Source: Kuafuiihalomonas sp050331295
Lineage (GTDB): Bacteria; Myxococcota; Kuafuiibacteriia; Kuafuiibacteriales; Kuafuiibacteriaceae
Reading direction: 5' to 3'
NCBI GenBank assembly: GCA_050331295.1
Contig: JBHJGZ010000009.1
Coordinates: 310,001-374,000 of the forward strand
DNA: 64,000 nucleotides
In this document: positions 8,452 through 18,500 of the stretch, in pieces
Layout of the letters: each line of letters opens with the position of its first letter
Position numbering within the stretch: the first letter of the stretch is position 1
The notes under the pieces: model-generated
Told to the model about the DNA's origin: nothing
What the model saw: only the letters and a program-made list of their open reading frames with translations
Database searches by the model: none
Translations under genes and position numbers: made by a program

Positions 8452-8931
8452 ATGATGTCGCAGATGGTGATGTACGACGAGGAAGCGCGTCGCATCACGG
8501 CGGTCTGCGATAAGCTGTGTCGAGATGCGAACGCGCGTGTTGTATTCGTCATCGATAAGAACGGCCAGCTCATCGCGTCGAGCGGCGAAGCCGACAAACT
8601 GGACGGCACGTCCCTCGCGTCCCTCGTCGCCGGGGAGATCGCAGCTACTGGAGGCCTCGCCAAACTCATGGGCGAGAAGGAGTTCAGCACCCTTTTTCAC
8701 GAGGGCGAAAAGGACCACCTTCACATATCCCTGGTCGCAGGGCGCGTGATCCTGGTGGTGATCTTTGACAGTCGTTCGAGCTTGGGGCTCGTCCGTCTTC
8801 GAGTGAAGAAGGGTTCAGAGGAACTCAACAAGGTCTTCGACGCAGTGCTGGAGAAGAGCCAGACACGAGGTCAAGAATCTCCTTTCGCCGAAATCACCGA
8901 TGATGACATCGACAAGCTCTTTTCAACCTGA
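8452..8931 (+). CDS. mglB: Roadblock/LC7 protein, MglB-like GAP
   Basis: 159 residues from ATG 8452, preceded by a full AGGAGG at 8436-8441. Roadblock/LC7 fold: ITAVCDKLCRDANARVVFVIDKNGQLIASSG opens the domain and LHISLVAGRVILVVIFD forms the central strands. A tail ending ITDDDIDKLFS follows. In Myxococcus, MglB is the GTPase-activating partner of MglA and marks the lagging pole. It lies 11 bases upstream of mglA in the canonical mglBA order. The pairing with an MglA that keeps the diagnostic residues makes this assignment firm. Confidence 0.93.
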   Translation: MMSQMVMYDEEARRITAVCDKLCRDANARVVFVIDKNGQLIASSGEADKLDGTSLASLVAGEIAATGGLAKLMGEKEFSTLFHEGEKDHLHISLVAGRVILVVIFDSRSSLGLVRLRVKKGSEELNKVFDAVLEKSQTRGQESPFAEITDDDIDKLFST

Positions 8932-8942
8932 GGGTCCGGACC

Positions 8943-9530
8943 GTGCCGTTTATCAACTACTCATCAAGAGAGATTAACTGCAAAATAGTGTACTACGGAC
9001 CTGGCTTATGTGGAAAGACCACGAATCTTCAATATATTTACAATAAGACCAGTCCTCAAGCGAAAGGGAAGATGATTTCTCTGGCAACCGAGACCGAGCG
9101 CACCTTGTTCTTTGACTTCCTCCCTCTTTCCTTGGGCGAGATCCGAGGCTTTCGAACACGATTCCACCTCTATACGGTGCCTGGACAGGTCTTCTACAAC
9201 GCGAGCCGGAAGCTCATATTGAAAGGAGTCGACGGTGTGGTGTTCGTAGCCGACAGTCAGATGGAGCGTATGGAGGCCAATCAAGAGTCGATTGAGAATC
9301 TACGAGAGAACCTTAAAGAACAGGCTTATGACATCGAGAAGATTCCGTTGGTCATGCAGTACAACAAGCGAGACCTGCCCAACGCGGCTTCGATCGAAGA
9401 ACTATCGGCGTCCATCAACGCCCTTCGTAGACCTGAGTTTGAAGCCACGGCGACCCGGGGCATCGGTGTCTTCGACAGCTTGAAGGAGGTCGCCAAGCTC
9501 GTCCTGCAGGAGCTCAAGAAGGGGAAGTAG
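8943..9530 (+). CDS. mglA: Ras-like polarity GTPase MglA
   Basis: 195 residues from GTG 8943. It sets cell polarity and drives motility at the leading pole. P-loop GPGLCGKT spans 19-26, with G21; the switch region keeps R53, T78, and PGQ with Q82; NKRD gives guanine specificity. These numbers coincide with the Myxococcus xanthus MglA residues known to matter for GTP hydrolysis and MglB response, so this is the MglA clade and not a generic small GTPase. Its codons are noticeably less GC-rich than those of neighbours. Together with the Glt-like operon 30 kb away, it implies MglA-controlled gliding or a related polarised process. Confidence 0.96.
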   Translation: MPFINYSSREINCKIVYYGPGLCGKTTNLQYIYNKTSPQAKGKMISLATETERTLFFDFLPLSLGEIRGFRTRFHLYTVPGQVFYNASRKLILKGVDGVVFVADSQMERMEANQESIENLRENLKEQAYDIEKIPLVMQYNKRDLPNAASIEELSASINALRRPEFEATATRGIGVFDSLKEVAKLVLQELKKGK

Positions 9531-9536
9531 CGCCCC

Positions 9537-9803
9537 TCAGGACCCAGGCCACTGACTGGGATGTACGATCACGGTTGAATCCTGTCGAAATGGTGTCACG
9601 TAGTACGTTTCCGTGTCTTGAGACGGATGCTGCACCAGCCGGCAGGCGCGGAAACGACCTTCGGAATCGTCCTCGCGCTTGAATCGAGTGAAGTACACTC
9701 GGTGCGAAGCCTCTTCGATTCGTTCGACGCGCATCAGCGTACATGCCTCGGAAACGGACGGCATGGCCCAAAACGTCAGCGCCCAGATCGCAGTCCAGAA
9801 CAT
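9537..9803 (-). CDS. Small secreted protein of unknown function
   Basis: 88 residues with a probable signal peptide (MFWTAIWALTFWAMPSVSEA) and a short mature part containing two cysteines. No family is recognised. It lies just 6 bases from the end of the convergent mglA gene and follows two envelope genes on the same strand. It could be a real small periplasmic protein, or a spurious frame. Confidence 0.45.
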   Translation of the reverse strand: MFWTAIWALTFWAMPSVSEACTLMRVERIEEASHRVYFTRFKREDDSEGRFRACRLVQHPSQDTETYYVTPFRQDSTVIVHPSQWPGS

Positions 9804-9905
9804 GAATGAACAGCTACCATGGGCGTTTCATAATGAAGCAAGCAGCCTATGTATGACAGGCGCGCAGGCCGCGTTGACGAGAATCACGAAGCAGGTTCCG
9901 CCTGC

Positions 9906-10337
9906 TCATCGAGACTCCCAGAAGTCCATCACGATGAACTTGGGCGGCCGCACCTTTTCGATCGAACCCCGAATGACGTAGCGCTTCCCAGGAACGAACG
10001 GGTGACACACGATCTGGTTGAGAGGCCCCTCACACGCGATCGGTCTTCCGTTTTGGACTCCACCCAAGATCAGAGGCCAATCGTCGGCTCCCGAGTCCTT
10101 CTGGTCGGACACGACGACCAAGGGGCCGCGGCAGTATTGACAGTCTCGGCAGTAGGTCTTGAAGACCCCATCCTGAACGGCTCGACAGCGCGCTCCCGAC
10201 TTGAGTTCGACCTCCATCACGAGCTTCCGACCAAGATATTCATCCAGCTTGCTCAGAACTTCCTCGGTCGTGTGGACCTTCGGGGAACATGCCAAGAGCG
10301 TGCAACACAACACCCAAGACAGACCATCGCGTCTCAT
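9906..10337 (-). CDS. Small predicted lipoprotein, Cys-rich
   Basis: 143 residues. The N-terminus carries a good lipobox (WVLCCTLLAC at about 7-17). The mature part holds a cysteine cluster (C-x3-C with CRDCQYCRGP) and a strand-rich C-terminus (GKRYVIRGSIEKVRPPKFIVMDF) that resembles an OB-like fold. The cysteine cluster could bind metal or form disulphides. It begins 24 bases after the stop of the CBM9-like lipoprotein gene, suggesting one transcript. I do not recognise the family. Confidence 0.65.
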   Translation of the reverse strand: MRRDGLSWVLCCTLLACSPKVHTTEEVLSKLDEYLGRKLVMEVELKSGARCRAVQDGVFKTYCRDCQYCRGPLVVVSDQKDSGADDWPLILGGVQNGRPIACEGPLNQIVCHPFVPGKRYVIRGSIEKVRPPKFIVMDFWESR

Positions 10338-10361
10338 CCGAAGCCAAACGTGGACGAGACT

Positions 10362-11501
10362 TCAGTTTTTTCCAACAAAGGGAGGGCCGAAAATGAGATG
10401 TCCAAACCGACCGACGGTGTGAAAGTCGCCCACCAAGGGCGGGGACCATGCAAGATAGGCATCAGGAAGTCCGGACGACCGATCGATCCGAAAGAAGTTT
10501 GCGCGCCAAACGTCGCCCGACCGGGGCAGCTCCCCGGGAACGAGGGAGGACCACTGAATCGCCCACTCGCTTACCCACTTGCTGTCTGGTTTTTGGTCGT
10601 TCAGGCTCCCATCAACCGTCGTTCCCACCTGAACGTCCGCGTCGAAGCGAAGGTTCATCCCGCGTCTCGCGCCACTGAATGCAGCGTCGAAGAGCGCACC
10701 GGCCGGCGAAGCCTGGAGTTCGAAGTAGGGCCCGATGGCGTGACCGCGCCGACCGGGCATGAGGAAGGCTTCTACGGCCTCCACACGATAGATGGGCCTG
10801 TCTCGGCCCCGATACCGGTTCCTGATGTCGGGGTCGTCGCATTCGAAAGCAAGATAGAGGGCACGGTGGTCATACGCGGCTCGCACTCGGGTGGCCCTGT
10901 CTGACGGGACCTCGCCTCTCAAGCTGGTGAACAACCGAGCGGCCCGCGCGCGGGTCCATACGGACTCGTCGAGCTTTCCGTTGACGCGAATGCTCGACGT
11001 CGCGGTCACGACCTCCAAGACGGGCAGGGACCGCCGAAGAAGATCGTCTTCGAGGACGACGACTCGCCATCGAGTGGCGCCCCGTCTCTCGGCGGGTGGC
11101 GCTTCGACTGCGAATGCTCGGCCGGAGGGGTCGGAGAGTTCTAGAAGGGCATCCGTTGGGCTCTCTGTAAGCTGGAAGGTGAATCGAACCTCCGTCGCCA
11201 AGGGCTGAACTCCCACCGCTCGAACTCCGAGCGTATCGTGCAGAAAGAGCTCTACGGTTCCCTCCTGCAGAGCCGCTTCAGCTTCACCCTCAAATCGTAA
11301 CGAGATTCGAAAGTTTCGCCCGGGCCCCTGGAGACGGACGCCTTCGACCATCCGGGTCCGGAGACGTCGACCATCGGGGGACACGAAGACTGTCGAATGC
11401 GACGAACCATCATTCATCGTCCGCCGTTCCGTATCTGGGCCCGGACACGCTACCCCGAGCGCGAGCAACCACCCTGTCAGGGCCAGTCGGATGACACGCA
11501 C
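10362..11501 (-). CDS. Lipoprotein with CBM9-like beta-sandwich domain
   Basis: 379 residues from GTG 11501, preferred over ATG 11546 because AAGGGGG lies 5 bases upstream and the resulting N-terminus is a clean lipoprotein signal (RLALTGWLLALGVAC). Residues about 60-170 look like an extra beta-domain. The C-terminal half fits the carbohydrate-binding family 9/DOMON-like fold seen in heme- or sugar-binding envelope proteins: SIRVNGKLDESVWTRA, LYLAFECDDPDI, YFELQASPAGALFDA, EWAIQWSSL, and a FFRIDRS end. The ligand is unknown. It is divergent from the large metalloprotease gene, 86 bases apart. Confidence 0.8.
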   Translation of the reverse strand: MRVIRLALTGWLLALGVACPGPDTERRTMNDGSSHSTVFVSPDGRRLRTRMVEGVRLQGPGRNFRISLRFEGEAEAALQEGTVELFLHDTLGVRAVGVQPLATEVRFTFQLTESPTDALLELSDPSGRAFAVEAPPAERRGATRWRVVVLEDDLLRRSLPVLEVVTATSSIRVNGKLDESVWTRARAARLFTSLRGEVPSDRATRVRAAYDHRALYLAFECDDPDIRNRYRGRDRPIYRVEAVEAFLMPGRRGHAIGPYFELQASPAGALFDAAFSGARRGMNLRFDADVQVGTTVDGSLNDQKPDSKWVSEWAIQWSSLVPGELPRSGDVWRANFFRIDRSSGLPDAYLAWSPPLVGDFHTVGRFGHLIFGPPFVGKN

Positions 11502-11587
11502 ATCGTCCCCCTTTCGTTTCCCGATACGCCACGCCATCATGGACATCCGCGGGTCTTGCGGATTGTGCGCCGAAGCTCGTCCCAGAA

Positions 11588-14500
11588 ATGATGAGACTGT
11601 CCATGCCCCTGCTCCCGCGAATGTGGCCCGCTTTCTTCGTGGTCCTTTGGGCCGCCGTGGTCCAGGTGCAATGTGATGTCCCTCGAGCTGACGACATCGA
11701 CCGAGTCCAGCCAGGTTTCGTGTCCAAAGCCATCTTTCAAACCGGAGACGCCTGGCACTACCGAAGGACCATCGCCGATGCGACCACCACGAACTCGTGG
11801 ATCATCCGAGGTTCGGGGGACATTCAGATCGACCGCATCGTCTTTGAGATCCAAGAGTCTCTTCTCCTCGCGCGAAAGCCGTACAACGCGATCCCTGGAG
11901 CCGGCCTTGACGCCCTGCCAGGTGCTCTCGAGTTCAATGGCCCAGTGCTCGCTGCTTGGCCCATCGACTCTCATTTCGATATCATTCGCAACTACGACGA
12001 GCTCACCGGACGCGAGACCAACGAGATCGTCGAGAATACGGCCGACCGACCATGGTACGAGCGGCAGTACATGCGCGTCGATTTCTCGACCAACCTGGTC
12101 GAGGATAGCTTCCTCGGTGCTTACTCTCAATATTGGACTCCGGTGCAGTTCGCGAGCACGGGAAGTTTCTGGCAACACATCACCGAGAATCCCACCAACC
12201 CATTCGCGAGCCGCTTCTCCGAAGATTACATCGAGATAACCGACAACGTCCTCCTGTCCATGGACGTGTTCGCGTGTAGTGCCTTCTTTGGGCAGTACCG
12301 AGGCCTCTCGGGTGAGACGTGTGGCTTTGGCGAGGCAAAGGTTCGCCACAGCTTCCGGCGGGTTCGGCAACCCAACGACTTCGAACCTCGATTCCTGCCC
12401 GATTCCGTCGTGGTTCGAGACGAAAATGGAGAACCCGTTCAGGACCCCGATACGAATGAGGTCGTAAGGGAGTCGCTGGATGACCGATTTGGAATCTTCC
12501 GAAACCGCACGCCCACCTACGACCGGGGTTATGGGTTCACTGAAGACGGGCGTTTGTTCCGGGCCCAGATATTCGATATCTGGGAGGAAAGTGTCGATGA
12601 CGCCGGAGCAGCTCTTTCGTATGCCGACCGAGACGAAAAGCCTATCATCTACTATTTGAATGCAGAGTATCCGGAGCGCTATCGCGACGTCGCCCGCGAG
12701 GTCGCCGAAGAATACAATCGTGTCTTCAAGAACATGGTCGCGAATCTCAAAGGTGTATCACCCGCAGAGGTTCGAGACATGTTCGAGATCCGCGACAATC
12801 ATTGCCGCGAAGACAGGATCATCGAGACGGTCCTTTCGAGACCAGAGCTATTGCGAGCGATTGAAAGAGCGGTATGCAGCCAGGATGACGACGGATGCGC
12901 CTTTACGGCGGATGACCCTGCGGCGCTGCGTTCGGAGCTCGAGGATCAAATCGGCATCGGGAATCTCGAGGTTGTCTGCACATCTCTCGAAGAAGCAACC
13001 ATGGATCCCGAGACCGGGATCTCGGGTTTCGAATGGCAGAGGATCGGGGACCTCCGCCATAACATGGTGGTCTGGCTCAGCGAACCACAGCCGGCTGGCT
13101 GGTTGGGATTTGGTCCGGCCCACAGCGATGCGCTGACGGGCGAAGTCATCTCTGCAACCGCCTATATTCAGGGTGCGCCTCTCGAAGTCGATGCGGCCGA
13201 AGTCGCGGACTACATATGTTTCATGAATGACGAGCCGGGCTGTGGTGTGGCGGACATCATTTATGGCCGGGACATTCGAAGACAGATCGGTCGAGTCGAG
13301 CGACGAGTGATCGAAATGGCGACTCAGCGACCCGGAAAGAGCGCAGTCTCCGAGCTGGCGCGCCGTCTCAACGGTGGCGTCGGACCGGGCCATTCGACAA
13401 CACGGCTACCGACTGCTCCGACTGCTGACGCAACGACGCTGCGTCTTCAGCGCCTCGCGGGCCACCCACTGGAACAACGCTTCATCACCGACGAGTTCAA
13501 GATCGCGCTTTCAAATGGCACATGGCTTCCGGGACGGCCCGAGCCTCCGTGGCTCCAAGACCTGGCTCACCTCGGTGATGCGTGGGAGGCCATGAATCCG
13601 TACTCGCGAACGCGAACGCAGCAACGACAGGTACTGAACGCGGGAGGCTTTTGCTTTTTGGAGGCAGACTTCGACCCCCATTTTGCAGGTCTTGCGCTGG
13701 ACCTTCGAGACCTCTCTCGCGAGGAACGCTTTGCCGTCATCGCCGGACGATTGGCCAAGTACATCATGCTTCACGAGATCGGTCACAATCTCGGTTTATC
13801 TCACAATTTTCAGGGCACCTACGATGCTCTCAACTATGACGCAAATTTCTGGATGAGTCTCGACCAGGCCCCCGAGCAACAAATCGAGAATAGCCTCGAT
13901 GAATATCGGCACACCACGGTCATGGAGTACATGTCGAGTAAGGGACTGTTCGCGGATTTTTTGGGCTCCTACGACGAGGCCGCGATTCGATTTGCCTACG
14001 CAAACCAGGTTCAAGTTTTCACCAGTGAGAATTTCCGAACCGAAGGTGGTGACGCCCTCGAAGGGTGGACGCTTTACAACGACTACCGAAAGATTCCCGA
14101 CCATCTCTGCGGCGGTTCCTGTGCAACACCTGCCGCACGCACGGAGGTGCTCACGAGCCGAGACTGGGTCACTTTCGATCCCGCAGATCCTCCGCCGAAC
14201 GAAGTCCCATACATGTTCTGCGACAGTCTCTTTGATCGAAGGACGCCTTTCTGCGCGACGTTCGACTACGGCTCGAGCCTGAGTGAGATACAGGCAAATT
14301 ACTACAATATGTGGAAGCTCTATTTCCCCTTCAACAACTTTTCGCGAGGGCGGCTTTCGCCGCTGGGCTGGAACATCTCGAGTGCGTTTCGTCCCATGAG
14401 CCTGATGTGGAACTTCATGGATGTGACAAGCCAGTATTATCAGATTCTTCAGTCAACGGACCCAGCCTTCGAAGGTACGGATCTGCAGGCTGATATGGTG

Positions 14501-15535
14501 GGAACTTTGTTGAACTCGATGAACATCATGACCGAAGTTCTGACGATTCCGGCGCCGGGACGTTACTGCCCCAATCTGCCCGGGGACGGCACGTCCATTG
14601 GTCAGGAAATCGATCGACCCGTGTATCTACCTGGGATCACGAACGGCTGCGACCCCGAAGTCGATATCGCCTCGCTTCGGTCTCGAAGCGCAATCGACTT
14701 GGCGATGGGTGACGGCCGACCGGAATTCCTCGATTTCACAAACGAGTTCGAAGAACAGCAGATTTGGTACATCGGTTCTGCATTCGATAAGCTAGACGCT
14801 TTGATTTTGTGGGGATGGACGATTCCTCGACAGTACCGATTCAATTACGATCTCGATGAACGAAATTTTTATCTCAGTACCTATCGCTTGTTCGAGCCCG
14901 AGATGCGTGAGTTTTACGGCCAGCTGTTGGACCTCGACTTCCTCATTTCCATCGATTTCGCCCTCGAGCTCGGATCGTTTTGGTGTCGTAATCCAGAACA
15001 TCCGATACATGCGGACCTCGGCTATTTGGAGGCTCGCCGCATGTTCGAAGTTTCCGCTGAGTCCTTCGAATCGTTTCCGGAGAGTTCCGACGACTGCCTC
15101 GACCCGGGTGTCATTTATCCTTCCTACTTCATCAACCTGACTGACCAGGCACTCTTGGTGGCCCACGCTGTACTGTCTTCGGATCTGGACCAAAGACTGG
15201 ACCTCGGCAAGAACCTCAAGATCTGGGGTGTAGGAGCCTACGACGAGCCGAGCTCACTCTCTGATGAGAGCGTTCCTTTGTGCACTGAGTTGGCGGCCCG
15301 AGATGTCGACTGTTTGTGTTCCTACACGGATCCGCTCACCGGTGTCGAGTACCGAGGTTTGAATTTGAGCTTTGAAGGTCGTTCGAGTCTGGCTTGCAAC
15401 CTGATCGCATTGGCCGAGAATCGCGGGTCTCGCTACGCGGACGACCCAGATTTTTCGAGCTTCGACATCTGGAGGATCGCGGTGGAAAGGCTCGAAGCGA
15501 ACCGTACCCTATACCGGATCTTTCAGGACCGATGA
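11588..15535 (+). CDS. Giant zinc metalloprotease (metzincin-like), copy 1
   Basis: 1315 residues, secreted: a hydrophobic signal (PAFFVVLWAAVVQVQC) begins the protein, though Gln at -1 makes a lipoprotein site doubtful. The active site is HEIGHNLGLSH with H729, E730, H733 and H739, the HExxHxxGxxH zinc signature of metzincins, followed by NFQGTYDALNY. The N-terminal 300 residues share with the next gene the block ENT-DRPWYER-YMRVD. Extended zinc signature plus overall layout resemble bacterial zinc-dependent metalloproteases of the DUF4953 (met-zincin) type; the family name is my inference. It is followed 13 bases later by a paralogue, in one operon. The substrate is unknown; an extracellular proteolytic role in predation or nutrition is plausible. 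Confidence 0.85.
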   Translation: MMRLSMPLLPRMWPAFFVVLWAAVVQVQCDVPRADDIDRVQPGFVSKAIFQTGDAWHYRRTIADATTTNSWIIRGSGDIQIDRIVFEIQESLLLARKPYNAIPGAGLDALPGALEFNGPVLAAWPIDSHFDIIRNYDELTGRETNEIVENTADRPWYERQYMRVDFSTNLVEDSFLGAYSQYWTPVQFASTGSFWQHITENPTNPFASRFSEDYIEITDNVLLSMDVFACSAFFGQYRGLSGETCGFGEAKVRHSFRRVRQPNDFEPRFLPDSVVVRDENGEPVQDPDTNEVVRESLDDRFGIFRNRTPTYDRGYGFTEDGRLFRAQIFDIWEESVDDAGAALSYADRDEKPIIYYLNAEYPERYRDVAREVAEEYNRVFKNMVANLKGVSPAEVRDMFEIRDNHCREDRIIETVLSRPELLRAIERAVCSQDDDGCAFTADDPAALRSELEDQIGIGNLEVVCTSLEEATMDPETGISGFEWQRIGDLRHNMVVWLSEPQPAGWLGFGPAHSDALTGEVISATAYIQGAPLEVDAAEVADYICFMNDEPGCGVADIIYGRDIRRQIGRVERRVIEMATQRPGKSAVSELARRLNGGVGPGHSTTRLPTAPTADATTLRLQRLAGHPLEQRFITDEFKIALSNGTWLPGRPEPPWLQDLAHLGDAWEAMNPYSRTRTQQRQVLNAGGFCFLEADFDPHFAGLALDLRDLSREERFAVIAGRLAKYIMLHEIGHNLGLSHNFQGTYDALNYDANFWMSLDQAPEQQIENSLDEYRHTTVMEYMSSKGLFADFLGSYDEAAIRFAYANQVQVFTSENFRTEGGDALEGWTLYNDYRKIPDHLCGGSCATPAARTEVLTSRDWVTFDPADPPPNEVPYMFCDSLFDRRTPFCATFDYGSSLSEIQANYYNMWKLYFPFNNFSRGRLSPLGWNISSAFRPMSLMWNFMDVTSQYYQILQSTDPAFEGTDLQADMVGTLLNSMNIMTEVLTIPAPGRYCPNLPGDGTSIGQEIDRPVYLPGITNGCDPEVDIASLRSRSAIDLAMGDGRPEFLDFTNEFEEQQIWYIGSAFDKLDALILWGWTIPRQYRFNYDLDERNFYLSTYRLFEPEMREFYGQLLDLDFLISIDFALELGSFWCRNPEHPIHADLGYLEARRMFEVSAESFESFPESSDDCLDPGVIYPSYFINLTDQALLVAHAVLSSDLDQRLDLGKNLKIWGVGAYDEPSSLSDESVPLCTELAARDVDCLCSYTDPLTGVEYRGLNLSFEGRSSLACNLIALAENRGSRYADDPDFSSFDIWRIAVERLEANRTLYRIFQDR

Positions 15536-15548
15536 TGAGAGGAGCCGG

Positions 15549-18500
15549 GTGATGAAACGACTGAGCGGGCTGCTGTGGATGCTGTGGGCGCTGGGGTGCT
15601 CCAGCGACGTGAGCACGATAGACCGGACCCAGCCGAATGCGCTCGACAAGACGGCTTTTGAGGGGATTTGGATGTATCGGCCGACCATCATCGAGGCCGA
15701 TCCGGAGTCGCCAGTCTTCGAAGGCATCGCTGGAATGATGGACAAGGTCCGTTGGGAAATCACGGAGGACCTTCTCATCGGATACCGGAGTTATGAACTG
15801 ATACCATACGCAGAAGGATTGACCGATGACGGCCGAGACTTCTTCGGTTCACCGGCAGTAGCCTTCGAAATCACCAGTCACTTCGATATCCAACGAGAAT
15901 ATAATCCAACTACTGGCGTAGAAACGAACGTGATCTCGGAAAATACAGACGACAGACCTTGGTATGAGCGAAGGTATATGCGAGTAGATTGGTCCGTCAA
16001 TGTAGTTGGCCAAGCGACGCCTACGTCATTTGGGTTTGGTTCGCTCAACGGGATCCTCAGTGGCGTCGCGACGCAGTCGTACTTTGTCCAAGGTCAGCAG
16101 GAAACCAATCCCGACCGCCCGTACATAACTCGGGACTACATGGATATCACAAACGTATATTCGATAGAGCCGTCTTTTAATTATTGTGTATATCAACTTT
16201 TGTTCAATTCGGTTCCGAGATGCGGGACGGCGAATGTGAAAGTCCGTCTTTCGTTTTTGAAGGTGGACCCTTCTGATGACTACGAGCCGCTGTATTATCC
16301 GGACACGTTTGAGTACCGCGATGAAGAAGGTAATCCGCTCGTGCTCGACGCGCGAGACAACGAGTGTGATGCGAATGACGACCCAGCAAGAGCGGGCTGC
16401 TTCATTCGTGGCTATCGCTTTTTCTCAAAGTTCGGAAACTTCCGAATCAACCGGGTAGCATTCGACCGTGAGAGGTTTCAGACGCGTTCTGGCCGCGTGT
16501 TCCTCGCGGGACGTTACGACCTCTGGGAAGAAAGCTTTGACGACGACGGTACGCTTCTCCCCTACGAGACGAGGCGGCCACGCCCGGTCATCTTCTACAA
16601 CAGTCCGTCGATGCCGGAGGCTCTTCAAGAAGCATCGGTCAATTGGAGTCCTCCGTCGGAAGGCGAGTCGTCGTCCGACCCCATCGGAGCGTGGTGGTCG
16701 GAGCCATTCGATCAGGCGGTTGCCTTCCGAATGGGTTTTCGTGCTCCAAGCGGGAATCACGCTGACGTCGCGGGATTCCGGTCCGCGATGGTGCAGCGAT
16801 TCGGAGGGAGCACCCAAGACTGGCAGATGTTTCAGATCCGTCGTAACGACTGCAATGCGGAGAATGTCCTGCAGTACGCCGAGGCCAATGAGCTCATGGA
16901 CGTGGTCGATCGTGTCGTGGGAGGACCAGAATCGATCCAGGTAGGCAACATCGAGAACCTGTGCGCGGCGATTCAGTACCAGGAACTTCAGAACGGAAAG
17001 ACCCTCGACCCATTCATCGCTCGGCGCGACGGTCGTGAGCTCGCCTTCACCTGGCAGCGTCACGGTGATCTGCGTTTCAACTACAGCAACTATGTACATC
17101 AGCTCTCGAACGGACCTTGGGGCGTGGCCCAGTTTGGTCAGGACCCCGAGACAGGCGAATTCGTGGCCAACACCGCCAATTACTTCGGTGATGCTGGGGA
17201 CCGCATCGCGACAGCAGGCGTCGACACGATTCAGTGGCTCAACGGAGACGTTTCGACCGAAGATATCGTGACGGGCAACACCACGAGGACGTTCTCTCAG
17301 CGGGTGGCCAGAGACTTCAGCATTCGACGGGACGTGAAAGCGGCGATGACGAGGGATCTTTCATCGATACTGCAGAGCGGGGTGGTCGGCGAATTGCCTC
17401 CGAATGTAGGAGCGGGAGCTTCAGGCCTTTCGAGAGGAGCGAGTGACCGGGATCGATACGAAGCCATCTTCGCGGGGACGCCTCTGGAGCGCGAATTCCT
17501 GGTGTCGGAGGACCTGCTTCGGGTCTTTGCAGGGCCCCATCTGTATCAGCCCGAGGATGGCCCGCTCCCTGCTCCAGCTGCTGATTTGGGCTTGCCAGGT
17601 GTGTTGCCGGGTCGAGTGACCGACGACGCGCTCGAGCAGGCGTCTCCCATGACGTGGCTCTTCGACTTTGAAAACGGGCCATACATGCAAGCGGTCACAG
17701 AGCTGGGTTCGGCAGCCATCGACATGGCGGAGTTCTTCGATCCGAACGTGAGTGGCCTGGCGCAAGAGTTCAAAGGTAGAGAGAGAGAGGAGATCTTCGA
17801 CTATCTTCGAGTTCGGCTTTTCAAGACGATTCAGGCCCACGAGATAGGTCATGCGGTGGGACTCCGTCACAACTTTCAAGGTTCGATGGATCCATTAAAT
17901 TATCGTCGGGAGTTTTGGGAGCAGTTTTATGAAGAGGGAACCGACGGACGCCCGACCCCCGGGAGCGGGAGTCGGGCCGAGGAATACAAGTACTCCTCGG
18001 TCATGGACTATGGTTTCGATTTCTCTAGTAATGTCTCTCCAGGTCTCGGCAGCTATGACCAAGCCGCCGTTCGTTTTATTTATGGTCAGCTTGTCGATGT
18101 GTGGGATAACTCACAGATAGCCATACCGGATCCGAGACGCTACGGAAGTTACGCATTTCGATGCGGTGCCGTGGATGACGCCTACATCGATAGTGGTTTC
18201 GATCTCAGCTCTCTCCTTTTCTTGAGTGACCCTGCCGACATTCCCCGGATTCTGAGTCAGAGCCCCGTCGATCTTCCGCAGTGTAGGGGTGAAGTACCAG
18301 GCTACAATTATGACCGGAGCGAGGAATGTGACACAGAGCTCGACGGCTTGTTTCGGAACGTTGCCGAGGCTGCCGACCAGAACGCAGCGGCGGTCGAACT
18401 CTCCAATTTTTGCTTCATTCAGACGAATCCGGACCGCGTGGATGTCGTCAACGCGGTCCAGAACATCGTTCCGAATACCGATCTGATCTACGGAGCGAGA

